From: Tropicimonas sp. IMCC6043
GTDB taxonomy: Bacteria; Pseudomonadota; Alphaproteobacteria; Rhodobacterales; Rhodobacteraceae
Reading direction: 5' to 3'
NCBI RefSeq assembly: GCF_004146235.1
Contig: NZ_SELO01000031.1
Span: forward strand, 1-46,227
DNA: 46,227 bases
Shown here: piece by piece, positions 24,884-33,631 of the stretch
Numbering within the stretch: position 1 is the stretch's first letter
How the letters are laid out: every line of letters starts with the position of its first letter
Position numbers and translations under genes: made by a program
Notes under the pieces: generated by a model
What the model saw: only the letters and a program-made list of their open reading frames with translations
Databases searched by the model: none
Told to the model about the DNA's origin: nothing

Positions 24884-26188
24884 TCAGCGGCCGACCGCCA
24901 CGTAAGTTTCGAACCCGGCGGCTTCGGCATCCGCAGCAGAGTAGACGTTCCGGAGGTCAGCCATGCGCGCGGTGGCCATGGAGCCGGCGATCCGCTCCAG
25001 ATCGAGCGCGCGGAACTCGTTCCACTCGGTGAGGATGACCAGCGCATCGGCACCCTCGGAGGCCTCGTAGACATCCTCGACCCAATCCACGCCCGGCAGC
25101 AGTGCCTCGCCTTCGCGGCGGCCCTGCGGGTCGACCACGCGAACCTTCGCCCCGCCGCCAACCAGCGCGGGCACAATGGTGAGCGAGGGCGACTCGCGCA
25201 TGTCGTCGGTATTCGGCTTGAAGGTCACGCCGAGCACGGTGACGATCCTGCCGTTGAAACTGCCGCCGCAGAGATCGCAGAGCTTCTCGATCATCCGCCG
25301 CTTGACGGACTCGTTGACTCGAATGACCGTCTCGGTGATCTCCTGCGGCACGGAATGCTCCTGGCCGATGCGCGCGAGCGCCGATGTGTCCTTGGGAAAG
25401 CAGGAGCCGCCATAGCCTGGCCCGGCATGCAGGAACTTGTTGCCGATGCGCCCGTCGAGCCCCATCCCCTTCGAAACCGACTTGATGTCGGCGCCGACGC
25501 GCTCGCAGAGCGCCGCGATCTCGTTGATGAAGGTGATCTTGGTCGCGAGGAAGGCATTGGCGGCGTATTTGATCATCTCCGCCGATTCGAGGTCGGTGTA
25601 GACGATCGGGAATTCGCGCAGGAAGAGCGGGCGGTAGATCTCGCCCATGAGTTCCCGCGCGCGCTCCGTCTCGACACCGACGACCACTCGGTCGGGGCGC
25701 ATGAAATCGTCGATCGCCGCACCTTCACGCAGGAATTCGGGGTTGGAGGCGACGTCGAACTCGGCCTCGGGCCGCGCGGCGCGGACGATCTCCGCCACCT
25801 TGCGGTTGGTGCCCACAGGCACGGTCGACTTGGTGACGATGACGGCGTAGTCGGTGAGGCTCTGTGCGACTTCTTCCGCGGCGGCGAAGACATAGGACAG
25901 GTCGGCATGGCCGTCGCCGCGCCGCGTCGGCGTGCCGACGGCGATGAAGATCGCGTCCGCGCCGTCGACAGCTGAGGCGAGATTGCCGGTGAAGGAGAGC
26001 CGGCCGGCGGCGACGTTGCGCTCCATCAGCGCGTCGAGGCCGGGCTCGTAGATCGGAACTTCACCGCGCTCGAGCATCTCGATCTTGGTCGGGTTCTTGT
26101 CTACGCAGACGACTTCGTGGCCGAAATCGGAGAAACACACACCCGAGACCAGGCCCACATATCCGGTGCCGATCATCGCAATCTTCAT
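24884..26188 (-). CDS. ugd: UDP-glucose/UDP-sugar 6-dehydrogenase
   Basis: A 434-residue NAD-dependent nucleotide-sugar dehydrogenase that oxidises C6 of UDP-glucose to UDP-glucuronate. N-terminal Rossmann MKIAMIGTGYVGLVSGVCFSDFGH, central helix with EMIKYAANAFLATKITFINEI, and the catalytic cysteine in AGPGYGGSCFPKDTSAL (Cys263). ATG 26188 has GGAGG four bases upstream. UDP-glucuronate would feed acidic glycans: both the sulfated polysaccharide operon at 14-20 kb and the lipid glycosylation trio at 26-29 kb are nearby. It is separated from the latter by 117 bases, so cotranscription is uncertain. Confidence 0.95.
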   Translation of the reverse strand: MKIAMIGTGYVGLVSGVCFSDFGHEVVCVDKNPTKIEMLERGEVPIYEPGLDALMERNVAAGRLSFTGNLASAVDGADAIFIAVGTPTRRGDGHADLSYVFAAAEEVAQSLTDYAVIVTKSTVPVGTNRKVAEIVRAARPEAEFDVASNPEFLREGAAIDDFMRPDRVVVGVETERARELMGEIYRPLFLREFPIVYTDLESAEMIKYAANAFLATKITFINEIAALCERVGADIKSVSKGMGLDGRIGNKFLHAGPGYGGSCFPKDTSALARIGQEHSVPQEITETVIRVNESVKRRMIEKLCDLCGGSFNGRIVTVLGVTFKPNTDDMRESPSLTIVPALVGGGAKVRVVDPQGRREGEALLPGVDWVEDVYEASEGADALVILTEWNEFRALDLERIAGSMATARMADLRNVYSAADAEAAGFETYVAVGR

Positions 26189-26305
26189 ACCGCCGCCTCC
26201 GCAGTGCTGGTTTTTGTCGCACCGCGCATGGGCCATTGTTCCCGCGGTGTCAATGTGACCGGGCGGGCGCGGTCGACTTGTTGCCGATCCGACCTGCCGG
26301 TAGCG

Positions 26306-27787
26306 TCAGGGCGAGGATCGTCCGACGAGGCATTGCGCCTCGACGCGGAAGAGTTTCTGCGACCTTTCCGCATAGGCGCCGGTCGCGGGCGCGATCCGGC
26401 CGAGGGTTTCGCCAGTGCATTCGTTCGGCTGGTCGTCCTGGCGTGTGACCAGCAGGACCGGCCCGGCAAGGTCGCGCGGCATCGAGTGTTTCAGCACGTA
26501 GTGGTTCGGTGCCCGGCCGTTGACCGGGCGGGCGAAGACGGCGACGGTGTCGTCGCGCCGGTTGTAGAAGAGGTCGGCCAGCACGTCGCGATCGTCCGCG
26601 ACGACAGTGTCGAGGCCGGCGGCGGCAGCAGCTTGCAGGATTTCGGCGGTCATTTCGCGACGGCCGAGATAGCGTTCGAGCAGCAACTGTCCCTCCGGTC
26701 CCGCGCGCAGTCCGGTGCCAAGGATCGTCAGCAGAGGCAAGAGGAGCGCGATCGCGAGATGCAGCGCGAGGCTGGCCCGGAGCCAGTTGACATGGCGCTC
26801 CAGCAGCCAGGGCACGACGAGAAGCGTGCCTGCGACATAGGCGGTTGCGGCCCAGTTGGCATAGGCCGCGCTGAGCAGTGCCTGCGCTGAGACGATGACA
26901 AGAATGGGCAACGAGAAAAGCAGGAGCAGCCGGCCCTCGGCGGCAAGCTGCCTAGGACGGGCGGCCAGCACAAGGAGGCCGGCGAAGAGGACAGGTCCGA
27001 AGACTGCGAACTGCGCGGCGAGAAATCCCGCAAGCCCGGAGAGGTTGAGCTGCGCGCGCGTGCCGGGGTCGCGCACCCAGTCGGCATTGTCGAGCGTGTG
27101 CGCGAGGGTGCTCAGGCCGTTGCCGAGGTTCCACGCGACATTGGGCGAGATGGTGAGGAGGAACAGCCCGAGGCCGGTGATGGCCGGCCCCCAGCCGGGG
27201 CGCGCGTGCCAGGTCAGCGCGGCGGCGAGGGCGGCGCAGAGGAGGTAATAGATCGCGGCATATTTGCCGAGGAAGGCGAGGCCGAGGGCGACCCCGGCGA
27301 GCGCGGCCCAGCGGTGAGAGCCGCCGACGTCGAGCCCCTTGAGCCAGGCCAGAAGTGCCAGCGCGAGAAACGGAACCATGACCGTGTCGGTCGAGATCAG
27401 CAAGCTGCCAAGGCTGACCATCGGCAGAGTGATCCAGGTCGCGCTGACCCAGATCGCGGCGCGATGTCCGGCGCGCGGGGCGGCGATCGCGCCGAGGATC
27501 AGGGCGGTCGCGCCGTGGAACAGCGGCGCGGCCAGACGGACCCAGAACGGGCTGTCCGAACCGCCGAGTTCGGTGACCGCGCGGATCGTCCAGCCGATCA
27601 GCGGCGGTTTGGAGTAGTAGCCCAGGGCCAGATTCTGGCCCCAGAGCCAGTATTGCGCCTCGTCGACGAAGAGGTCGGTCCGATTGAAGGCCAGCAGGGC
27701 AACCCGGGCGAGCGTGACCGCGACGACGATCGCGCCGGCCGGGCGCAGCCAGCCTCGCGCGTCAGCCGATGGTGCGGCGTTCGGCAT
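26306..27787 (-). CDS. ArnT/GT39-type membrane glycosyltransferase
   Basis: A 493-residue polytopic membrane protein. The first helix is followed by FVDEAQYWLWGQNLALGYYSKPPLIGW, where the Asp-Glu pair is the family catalytic/metal site (GT39/PMT, ArnT-like, usually written DEA.Y). About ten hydrophobic segments follow, with a C-terminal soluble periplasmic part (about 390-493). Such enzymes move a sugar from an undecaprenyl-phosphate donor onto lipid A or another periplasmic acceptor. The ATG at 27787 overlaps the upstream LpxB-N-like gene by 26 bases. With the GT2 gene it forms a donor-synthesis plus transfer pair. Confidence 0.87.
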   Translation of the reverse strand: MPNAAPSADARGWLRPAGAIVVAVTLARVALLAFNRTDLFVDEAQYWLWGQNLALGYYSKPPLIGWTIRAVTELGGSDSPFWVRLAAPLFHGATALILGAIAAPRAGHRAAIWVSATWITLPMVSLGSLLISTDTVMVPFLALALLAWLKGLDVGGSHRWAALAGVALGLAFLGKYAAIYYLLCAALAAALTWHARPGWGPAITGLGLFLLTISPNVAWNLGNGLSTLAHTLDNADWVRDPGTRAQLNLSGLAGFLAAQFAVFGPVLFAGLLVLAARPRQLAAEGRLLLLFSLPILVIVSAQALLSAAYANWAATAYVAGTLLVVPWLLERHVNWLRASLALHLAIALLLPLLTILGTGLRAGPEGQLLLERYLGRREMTAEILQAAAAAGLDTVVADDRDVLADLFYNRRDDTVAVFARPVNGRAPNHYVLKHSMPRDLAGPVLLVTRQDDQPNECTGETLGRIAPATGAYAERSQKLFRVEAQCLVGRSSP

Positions 27788-28070
27788 GGATGAGCCAGAG
27801 GTTGCGGGCATAGATGAAGATCCCCATCGACTGGCCGAGGATGAAGACCGGGTCCTTGCGGTAGACGGCATAGGCAAAAAGAACCAGCCCGCCGCCGATC
27901 GACAGATACCAGAAGGCGAGCGGGACGACCGAGCGGCGGACGCGCTCCGAGGCGATCCACTGGACGAGGAAACGGGCGGTGAAGAGCAGCTGCCCGCCGA
28001 GGCCGATCATCACCCACCAGAACTCCGTCCAGCTGTCGACGGCGAGGATGCGGAAGATCTGGTCAATCAT
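27762..28070 (-). CDS. Lipid-A-disaccharide synthase N-terminal domain-like small membrane protein
   Basis: A 102-residue protein with three hydrophobic segments. The pattern FWWVMIGLGGQLLFTARFLVQWIASERVRRSVVP followed by LAFWYLSIGGGLVLF and GQSMGIFIYARNLWLI is the LAB_N domain, found as a separate small protein alongside lipid glycosylation enzymes. The SERVRRS...FW motif is the most conserved part. It is translationally coupled to GT2 upstream (overlap with its stop) and to GT39 downstream. Its role is not proven; position suggests help in flipping or presenting the undecaprenyl-phosphate sugar. An ATG at 28082 is an alternative start. Confidence 0.85.
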   Translation of the reverse strand: MIDQIFRILAVDSWTEFWWVMIGLGGQLLFTARFLVQWIASERVRRSVVPLAFWYLSIGGGLVLFAYAVYRKDPVFILGQSMGIFIYARNLWLIHAERRTIG

Positions 28071-28812
28071 GGCGAGCCGCATCCTGTTGCGCGAGGTCAC
28101 GCTCCTCGGGCCGCGCCTTCTTTCTGCGGCGGATCAGCCAGGAGACAGCGATGAGGTCGGGGATGCCGACGATCGCGCGGCGGAAGTTTGAATAGTTCGA
28201 CTGGCCGGCCTGCCGCTCGCGGTGGCTCACGTCGACTAGTAGCACCTCCCAGCCATCGCGCCGGAACAGCGCGGGCAGGTAGCGATGCATGTGATCGAAA
28301 TAGGGAAGAGCCAGAAAGGCGTCCCGGCGGAACCCCTTGAGGCCGCATCCGGTGTCGCGGGTGCCGTCCTTGAGGATCCAGCCGCGCAGACCGTTGGCGA
28401 ATTTCGAGGCCCAGCGTTTGGAGAGCGTGTCCTGCCGGGCGACGCGCTGGCCGGCGACAAGGCCAAGGCGTCCGGTGTCGTCGGAAAGCAGCGGCTCGAA
28501 GAGCTTGGGCAGTTCCGAGGGAGGGTTCTGGCCGTCGCCGTCGAGCGTGCAGATGATCCGGCCGCGGGCCGCGAGAACGCCGCTGTGAATGGCAGCGCTC
28601 TGGCCGGCCGAACGCGGGTGCGCCAGCAGCCGGACATTGCCGAGCCTGGCGTTCATCCGTCCGGCTGCGGTGCCGGTGCCGTCCTCGGAGCCGTCGTCCA
28701 CGACGAGGATTTCGTGACTGACCTCAGCGCAGGCTTGGGCGATGCCCTCCAGAAGAGGTTCGACATTCGCCTCTTCGTTCTTCATCGGGATCACCACCGA
28801 CAGATCGATCAT
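28063..28812 (-). CDS. Glycosyltransferase family 2, dolichol-phosphate-mannose-synthase-like
   Basis: A 249-residue GT-A enzyme. DLSVVIPMKNEEANVEPLLEGI and LVVDDGSEDGTG give the nucleotide-binding DDGS; TLDGDGQNPPSEL carries the metal-binding DGDGQ (DxD-like) typical of undecaprenyl/dolichyl-phosphate sugar synthases; TGCGLKGFRRD and QSNYSNFRRA follow. It would load a sugar on undecaprenyl phosphate at the inner face of the membrane, as ArnC or GtrB do. No large membrane anchor is present. ATG at 28812 matches the family start. First gene of the GT2, LAB_N, GT39 unit. Confidence 0.88.
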   Translation of the reverse strand: MIDLSVVIPMKNEEANVEPLLEGIAQACAEVSHEILVVDDGSEDGTGTAAGRMNARLGNVRLLAHPRSAGQSAAIHSGVLAARGRIICTLDGDGQNPPSELPKLFEPLLSDDTGRLGLVAGQRVARQDTLSKRWASKFANGLRGWILKDGTRDTGCGLKGFRRDAFLALPYFDHMHRYLPALFRRDGWEVLLVDVSHRERQAGQSNYSNFRRAIVGIPDLIAVSWLIRRRKKARPEERDLAQQDAARHD

Positions 28813-28900
28813 CTCAGCCCCGCTGTGCATCGTCCGGCCGAAGCGGCCGGGTCCTGCCGGCGTTTAACGGCATCACCGCGGCCATGTCCATCATGGCACC

Positions 28901-29962
28901 TCAGCTCCGGAGCAGAGTGTCACCCATCGTCAACTTCGGCGTCAGCACGACACGCTCGCCGCCTCCTGTATCCGAGCCGGCGCGCTGGGCGACGATCCGG
29001 GCGGCCGCCTCGCCGATTTCCTGCCGACAGGAATCCATCGAAGCCAACTGGCGCGGCAACCCGTCTAGAAGCTCCACCCGGTTGAAGCCGGCCATTCCGA
29101 TCTGACCGGGAATGTCGATGCCTTGCTCCAGACAGTAGAGCAGACCGCCCGCACCGATGAGGTCGTTGGAATAGTACAGGAAATCGAGGTCCGGCGTGCG
29201 CTCGAGGATCCGCATCGTCATTTCGCGACCATTGCCGAAGCCGGAGCTTCCCTCGTAATACTCCTCGTCCGCCAGTTCGAGCGATGCGGCCCCGAGCGCT
29301 TCGATGAAGCCTTCGAGGCGTTTGCGGGCGCGGTAGTCCCGCGGCATCTTGGTGCCGAGGAATCCGATCCGGCGATAACCCGCCTCGACGATTGCCTGCG
29401 CCATCATCCGCCCGGCGCGCCGGTGCGAGATGCCAACCATCGCATCGATCGGCTCGCCGTCCACGTCCATGATCTCGACCACCGGAATGCCGGCATTTCG
29501 CAACATGGCCCGCGCCGCCTCCGAGCGCTCAAGACCCGCGATGATCACGCCCGATGGTCGCCAGCTCAGCATCTCGTAGAGGACCTTTTCCTCCTGCTCC
29601 GGGCTGTAATGAGTGACGCCGAGGACGGGCTGGAGTTCAGTGTCTTCAAGCACTTTCGAGATCCCGTTCATCACTTCCGGAAAGACCAGGTTGGAGAGGG
29701 ACGGGATGATGACCGCGACGAGGTTGACGCGGCTCGAGGCGAGGGCGCCGGCGATCTTGTTGGGAACGTATCCGAGTTGCTTGGCGGCGGCGAGCACACG
29801 TTCGCGCGTCGCGGCGCTGACATCGCCGCGATTGCGCAGAACGCGGCTCACGGTCATCTCGCTGACGCCAGAGGCTTCCGAGACGTCGCGCAGGGTGAGC
29901 GGCCGGCGCGCCTCGGACCTGCGGCCGGCTGCACTGGCGGAGAAGGGATCATCGGTACTCAT
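28901..29962 (-). CDS. LacI-family transcriptional regulator
   Basis: A 353-residue regulator. LacI HTH at about 21-75 (LTLRDVSEASGVSEMTVSRVLRNRGDVSAATRERVLAAAKQLGYVPN) with the hinge helix IAGALASSR, then a periplasmic-binding-protein-like sensor domain from about residue 80 (LVAVIIPSLSNLVFPEVMNGISKVLE). The sensor pattern resembles GntR-like (gluconate) members, but the ligand is not assignable. It is not clearly linked to any sugar-uptake operon in the window. A LacI-type half palindrome lies 30-45 bases upstream of its ATG, suggesting autoregulation. Confidence 0.9.
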   Translation of the reverse strand: MSTDDPFSASAAGRRSEARRPLTLRDVSEASGVSEMTVSRVLRNRGDVSAATRERVLAAAKQLGYVPNKIAGALASSRVNLVAVIIPSLSNLVFPEVMNGISKVLEDTELQPVLGVTHYSPEQEEKVLYEMLSWRPSGVIIAGLERSEAARAMLRNAGIPVVEIMDVDGEPIDAMVGISHRRAGRMMAQAIVEAGYRRIGFLGTKMPRDYRARKRLEGFIEALGAASLELADEEYYEGSSGFGNGREMTMRILERTPDLDFLYYSNDLIGAGGLLYCLEQGIDIPGQIGMAGFNRVELLDGLPRQLASMDSCRQEIGEAAARIVAQRAGSDTGGGERVVLTPKLTMGDTLLRS

Positions 29963-29990
29963 GCAGTTGTGTTAGCGCCAATTGTCGGCT

Positions 29991-30008
29991 TGGGAAAGCG
30001 CTATACCG
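29991..30008. promoter_or_regulatory. LacI-type operator candidate
   Basis: TGGGAAAGCGCTATACC contains an AAGCGCT core with the central CG typical of LacI-family operators and imperfect flanking symmetry. It lies about 30 bases upstream of the LacI-family gene. Confidence 0.4.
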
Positions 30009-30081
30009 CGTGGTCCCTGCGGATCGCGGCGGCATTCCCGCGCGGCCGCGCGGGGCGTCTTCGGTCCGGGCGCGGTCGCCG

Positions 30082-30651
30082 TCAGCCGAGGTCCTGCCGG
30101 GCGATGTCCGTCACCAAGATATCGTAGACATCCGGTCCGAGAAGCTGCCGGGCGGATCGCCGGAGTTCTCCGCGCAAGACGTCCATCCTGTCGCCGTTGG
30201 TGAAATCGCCGTCGAAACCGCCGGCATTGGCGTGGTCGAACAGCACTTGCAGGAAAGTGTCGCGGATACGCGGTTCCCGGTCGAAGATCCTTTCCCGCCG
30301 CCCGACCGGTGTTTCCAGGCTCAGCGACAGGATCACCATCGACCTGACCTGGCCATCACGCAGAACCGGAACGACGAACTGATTGTTCAGCTTCGTGAAT
30401 TCGGTGTCGCTGACCGCTGGCGCGTGGGGATCCGGTGTCCCTGCAGCAAGCGGGTCATTCGTCGATGCCACGATGGGGTCGGCATCCTGCCACGCCAGTT
30501 CGGTCCTGCTTGCGTCGTGGCCGTCCAGTTGCTCCGCGGAACCGGCGGCCTGTTCGCCCGTCGCTTCCGCACCGGGCCTCAGGATGATCCCGGCGCCGAG
30601 GCCGGCGCCGGCGCCGGCCATGGCAAGGACGATCGGGAAGATCAGTCGCAT
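30082..30651 (-). CDS. fliL: Flagellar basal body-associated protein FliL-like
   Basis: A 189-residue protein with one N-terminal membrane anchor (IFPIVLAMAGAGAGLGAGIIL, residues 4-24), a long Ala/Asp/Pro-rich periplasmic linker, and a C-terminal FliL-type domain (about 90-185, FVVPVLRDGQVRSMVILSLSLET, then RIRDTFLQVLFDHANAGGF). FliL surrounds the stator units and supports torque. The linker is longer than in enteric FliL and sequence identity is low, so the assignment leans on position at the end of the flg operon. Confidence 0.8.
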   Translation of the reverse strand: MRLIFPIVLAMAGAGAGLGAGIILRPGAEATGEQAAGSAEQLDGHDASRTELAWQDADPIVASTNDPLAAGTPDPHAPAVSDTEFTKLNNQFVVPVLRDGQVRSMVILSLSLETPVGRRERIFDREPRIRDTFLQVLFDHANAGGFDGDFTNGDRMDVLRGELRRSARQLLGPDVYDILVTDIARQDLG

Positions 30652-30661
30652 GTCGGGCCTC

Positions 30662-31390
30662 TCAGAAGGGAATCAGGATGTCGGCCACCTGCTGGCCATA
30701 CCTGGGTTGCTGGTAGTCGGTGATCTGTCCGCGACCGCCATAGGAGATCCGCGCCGCGGCGATCTTGTCATAGGTGATCTCGTTCTTGCGCGTGATGTCT
30801 TCCGGGCGCACGAAGCCGGAAACCAGCAGTTCCCTGAGTTCGAAATTGACCCGTACCTCCTGGCTGCCCTGGATCTTCAGCACGCCGTTCTGCAGCACCT
30901 CGACCACCGTCGCGGCGATTTTTAGGGTCAGCTTCTCGCTACGCTGGACCGAGCCGTCTCCCTCTGAGGAGCTGTTCGAGGAGAGCTTGACCGCGGGATC
31001 GAAACTGGCGCCGGGAGGAAGCTGATCGGACAGATTCTGTGGAATGCCGAACAGATCGGGCATCGACATTTTCTCGCCTGCCTTGCGGGAGCGTTCGGTC
31101 GAATTGGAGATCTTCGCCTCGTCGTCAATCTCGATCACCACGGTCAGGATGTCGCCGCGCTTGCTGGCGCGGTCGTCGCCCAGGAGCGAATTGCGATCCC
31201 TGGTCCAGAGCGAGGCATGCGCGGTCGGTCGGGCAGGTTCAGCAGAGTCCGGCAACGGAATGACCGACATCGCACGATGTTCGTAGCTTCCTGAATTATC
31301 AGTGAAATCAGGCGCCTTGCCGACGTCGGCGAGGCGTCCGCAAGACATGAGCGCGAGGCAGAGCGTCGCGAGGATCGTGGCCGTCTTCAT
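30662..31390 (-). CDS. flgH: Flagellar L-ring protein FlgH
   Basis: A 242-residue outer-membrane lipoprotein with lipobox LMSC (Cys17). Conserved FlgH pieces are SLWTRDRNSLLGDDRASKRGDILTVVIEIDDEAKISNSTERSR and LKIQGSQEVRVNFELRELLVSGFVRPEDI, ending with YGGRGQITDYQQPRYGQQVADILIPF. It forms the L-ring bushing in the outer membrane. The ATG at 31390 overlaps the flgA stop (TGATG); a GTG one codon earlier is less likely. Confidence 0.95.
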   Translation of the reverse strand: MKTATILATLCLALMSCGRLADVGKAPDFTDNSGSYEHRAMSVIPLPDSAEPARPTAHASLWTRDRNSLLGDDRASKRGDILTVVIEIDDEAKISNSTERSRKAGEKMSMPDLFGIPQNLSDQLPPGASFDPAVKLSSNSSSEGDGSVQRSEKLTLKIAATVVEVLQNGVLKIQGSQEVRVNFELRELLVSGFVRPEDITRKNEITYDKIAAARISYGGRGQITDYQQPRYGQQVADILIPF

Positions 31391-31848
31391 CACTTGATCT
31401 CCGTGTTAGTGAATGTCGCGACCGAAGGGTCGACGATGACCCGGCCGAGCGGGTCGACCGTGCCGGTCACCGTCGATCGGGATTGAAGGTTCATGACCCG
31501 GACACGCTCGCCGACCGCGGCGCGGGAAAGCGAGCGGCCGTCTGTCGAGATCGCCAGTGTTCCTGAGTCGAAGACCAGGGGCACGATCTGGTTTCGCTCA
31601 ATCCGGGCAGGCGGCTGCAGGTCCTCGGCGCTGATGGCGCGGCCGGCGTAGAGCACGACCCGCGCCTCCATGCCGATCGCCGCCGCGGGATCGGTCAAGG
31701 CGCCGGGCAGGTCCTCGGCCACCAGTTGGACGTCCTCGGCCGTGACGAGGGTCCGGCTGCGTATCGTGTGGCTGGCCACGAGCGCCTCGGCCGACGCCAT
31801 TCCCGCCAGGGCCGGCAGCAGGATCGGGAGCAAGATGATGCGTCTCAT
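31390..31848 (-). CDS. flgA: Flagellar P-ring formation chaperone FlgA
   Basis: A 152-residue periplasmic protein with a signal peptide (RRIILLPILLPALAGMASAEA). A SAF domain starts at about 24 (HTIRSRTLVTAEDVQL), followed by the C-terminal SAF/ChapFlgA region (GRAISAEDLQ, RNQIVPLVF, RVRVMNLQSRSTVTGTVDPLGRVIV). It chaperones FlgI for P-ring assembly. It is shorter than enteric FlgA, typical for alphaproteobacteria. Start overlaps the flgG stop by four bases (ATGA). Confidence 0.92.
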   Translation of the reverse strand: MRRIILLPILLPALAGMASAEALVASHTIRSRTLVTAEDVQLVAEDLPGALTDPAAAIGMEARVVLYAGRAISAEDLQPPARIERNQIVPLVFDSGTLAISTDGRSLSRAAVGERVRVMNLQSRSTVTGTVDPLGRVIVDPSVATFTNTEIK

Positions 31849-32630
31849 CGGATCTGTGTGGTTGCGCCGAGCATCTGGTCGACGGCAGTGATGACCTTGG
31901 CGTTCAATTCGTAGCCGCGTTGCGCCTGGATGAGATCGGTGATCTCGCGAACGGCATCGACGGAACTGTCCTCCAGATATCCCTGGCGGATCGTGCCGAG
32001 CCCGTCCTCGCCCGGATCTGTCACCAGGGGCGGGCCGGAGGCTTCGGTCTCGAGGAAGAGGTTGTCGCCGATTGCCTCGAGACCCTTCTCGTTGGAGAAA
32101 TCCGCCAGCGTGAACTGCCCCAGCGATTCCGCCTCCACCTCGCCGTCGAAATATGCGAAGACCTCTCCGTCCGGGCTTATCGAGATGCTCCTCGTGTCGT
32201 CGGGCACGGTGATCTCGGGGATCACCGGATAGCCGTCCGAGGTAACGATCAGCCCTTCGGGCGAGAGCTTCAGGCCGCCGTCTCGCGTGTAGGCCGACGC
32301 GCCGGAGGGCAACGTCACCTCGAGATAGCCATCGCCGTCGATCGCGATGTCGAGCTCGCCGCCGGTGGCCGAAAGCGAGCCCTGCCGGTGGTCGACTGAC
32401 ACAGCAGAAGGGCGCACGCCTAGGCCGATCTGGACACCAGTCGGCACGATCGTGCCGTCGGAGGCGTTGATCGTCCCGGGCCGGGTCAGTTGCTGGTAGT
32501 GCAGGTCGGCGAATTCGGCACGGCGCGCGTTGTAGGCGGTCGTGCTCATGTTGGCGAGGTTGTTGGAAATGACGTCGACCCGCATCTGCTGGGCCGACAT
32601 GCCCGTGGCGGCGATCTTCAGCGATTGCAT
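31845..32630 (-). CDS. flgG: Flagellar distal rod protein FlgG
   Basis: A 261-residue rod protein of normal length. The N-terminal rod/hook signature IAATGMSAQQMRVDVISNNLANMSTTAYNARRAEF and the C-terminal LEDSSVDAVREITDLIQAQRGYELNAKVITAVDQML are both characteristic of FlgG; the central DIAIDGDGYLEV is the D2 start. It forms the distal rod that crosses the periplasm. It follows flgF after 12 bases in the same operon. Confidence 0.96.
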   Translation of the reverse strand: MQSLKIAATGMSAQQMRVDVISNNLANMSTTAYNARRAEFADLHYQQLTRPGTINASDGTIVPTGVQIGLGVRPSAVSVDHRQGSLSATGGELDIAIDGDGYLEVTLPSGASAYTRDGGLKLSPEGLIVTSDGYPVIPEITVPDDTRSISISPDGEVFAYFDGEVEAESLGQFTLADFSNEKGLEAIGDNLFLETEASGPPLVTDPGEDGLGTIRQGYLEDSSVDAVREITDLIQAQRGYELNAKVITAVDQMLGATTQIR

Positions 32631-32642
32631 AAACTCCTCCGT

Positions 32643-33356
32643 TTAGCGTGAGAGCATGTCGATGAGGCTCGACAGCCGTTTGCCTTCCCGGTCGGTGAAG
32701 GACTGACCGAGTTCGTAAGCGCGCTGGACCTCGATCATCCGGGCAATCTCGACCACGGGATTGACATTGGACCCTTCCAGGAAGCCCTGCAGCACACGAG
32801 CGTCCTCGACCGGTTCCAGATCACCCGCGGCGAAGAACAGCGTCGCGCCCTCGCGTTTCAACTCGCTCGGATCGGCGGGTATTGAGATGCCCAAGCGCGC
32901 GATCGGACGTCCCTCGGCGCTGATCGTGCCGTCGCTGGCGATGGCGAGGCCGATGGCGTCGGGAGGAATGAAGATCGGTGCACCACCCTCGTCGAGGACG
33001 ACATGTCCGTCAGGCGTCATCAGGTCGCCATTCTCGCCGGGCACGAACTGACCCGCTCGTGTCAGCCGTTCGCCGTCAGGCGTCCCGACCACGAAAAAGC
33101 CCTCTCCTTCGATGGCGACGTCGAAAACGCCGCCGGTCGGTTCCAGTGTGCCCTGCGTGAGATCGAGATGGCGCCCGCGGGCGGCGGCGAGCGAGACCGA
33201 CTGGTTGGCGTCGGCGCCCGCCTTGATGAATTCCGAGAAGACGATTCCCTCGCGCCGGAAGCCGGTGGTCGACATGTTCGCGATGTTGTTCGCGACCGCC
33301 TGTATCTCCTGCATCAGGCCGGACTGGCGGGAAAGCGTGACATAGCCTGTGCTCAT
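32643..33356 (-). CDS. flgF: Flagellar proximal rod protein FlgF
   Basis: A 237-residue rod protein. N-terminal MSTGYVTLSRQSGLMQEIQAVANNIANMSTTGFRREGIVF and C-terminal LEGSNVNPVVEIARMIEVQRAYELGQSF are the paired terminal helices of the FlgF/FlgG class; the shorter central domain and YVTLSRQSGL opening mark it as FlgF. It sits four bases downstream-adjacent to fliQ in the operon. Typical rod-gene neighbourhood. Confidence 0.95.
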   Translation of the reverse strand: MSTGYVTLSRQSGLMQEIQAVANNIANMSTTGFRREGIVFSEFIKAGADANQSVSLAAARGRHLDLTQGTLEPTGGVFDVAIEGEGFFVVGTPDGERLTRAGQFVPGENGDLMTPDGHVVLDEGGAPIFIPPDAIGLAIASDGTISAEGRPIARLGISIPADPSELKREGATLFFAAGDLEPVEDARVLQGFLEGSNVNPVVEIARMIEVQRAYELGQSFTDREGKRLSSLIDMLSR

Positions 33357-33360
33357 GGCA

Positions 33361-33627
33361 TCAGAGCCCGGCGATCAGGGGGATGATGCGCCCGGTGAAG
33401 AAGCTCACGAGCTGCTGAGACATGAAGGTCATCGACAGCCAGAACACGGTCGCGATGGCCAGAAGCTTGGGAACGAAGGTCAGGGTCATCTCCTGAACGG
33501 AGGTCAGGGCCTGAAAGAGGCCGACAGCTAGGCCCGCCAGGAGCGCAACCGACAGGATCGGGAAGGCGATCATCACCGCCGTCCAGAGTCCCTCGCGCAT
33601 GGTGTCGAAGTAGATTGCATCGTTCAT
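33361..33627 (-). CDS. fliQ: Flagellar export apparatus protein FliQ
   Basis: An 88-residue protein with two transmembrane helices (about 16-40 and 51-75). MREGLWTAVMIAFPILSVALLAGLAVGLFQALTSVQEMTLTFVPK is the FliQ/SctS family core. Four copies join FliP and FliR in the helical export-gate complex. The ATG at 33627 fits the family length; longer in-frame extensions upstream are spurious and overlap fliE. It is four bases downstream of the fliE stop. Confidence 0.95.
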   Translation of the reverse strand: MNDAIYFDTMREGLWTAVMIAFPILSVALLAGLAVGLFQALTSVQEMTLTFVPKLLAIATVFWLSMTFMSQQLVSFFTGRIIPLIAGL

Positions 33628-33631
33628 CGGA

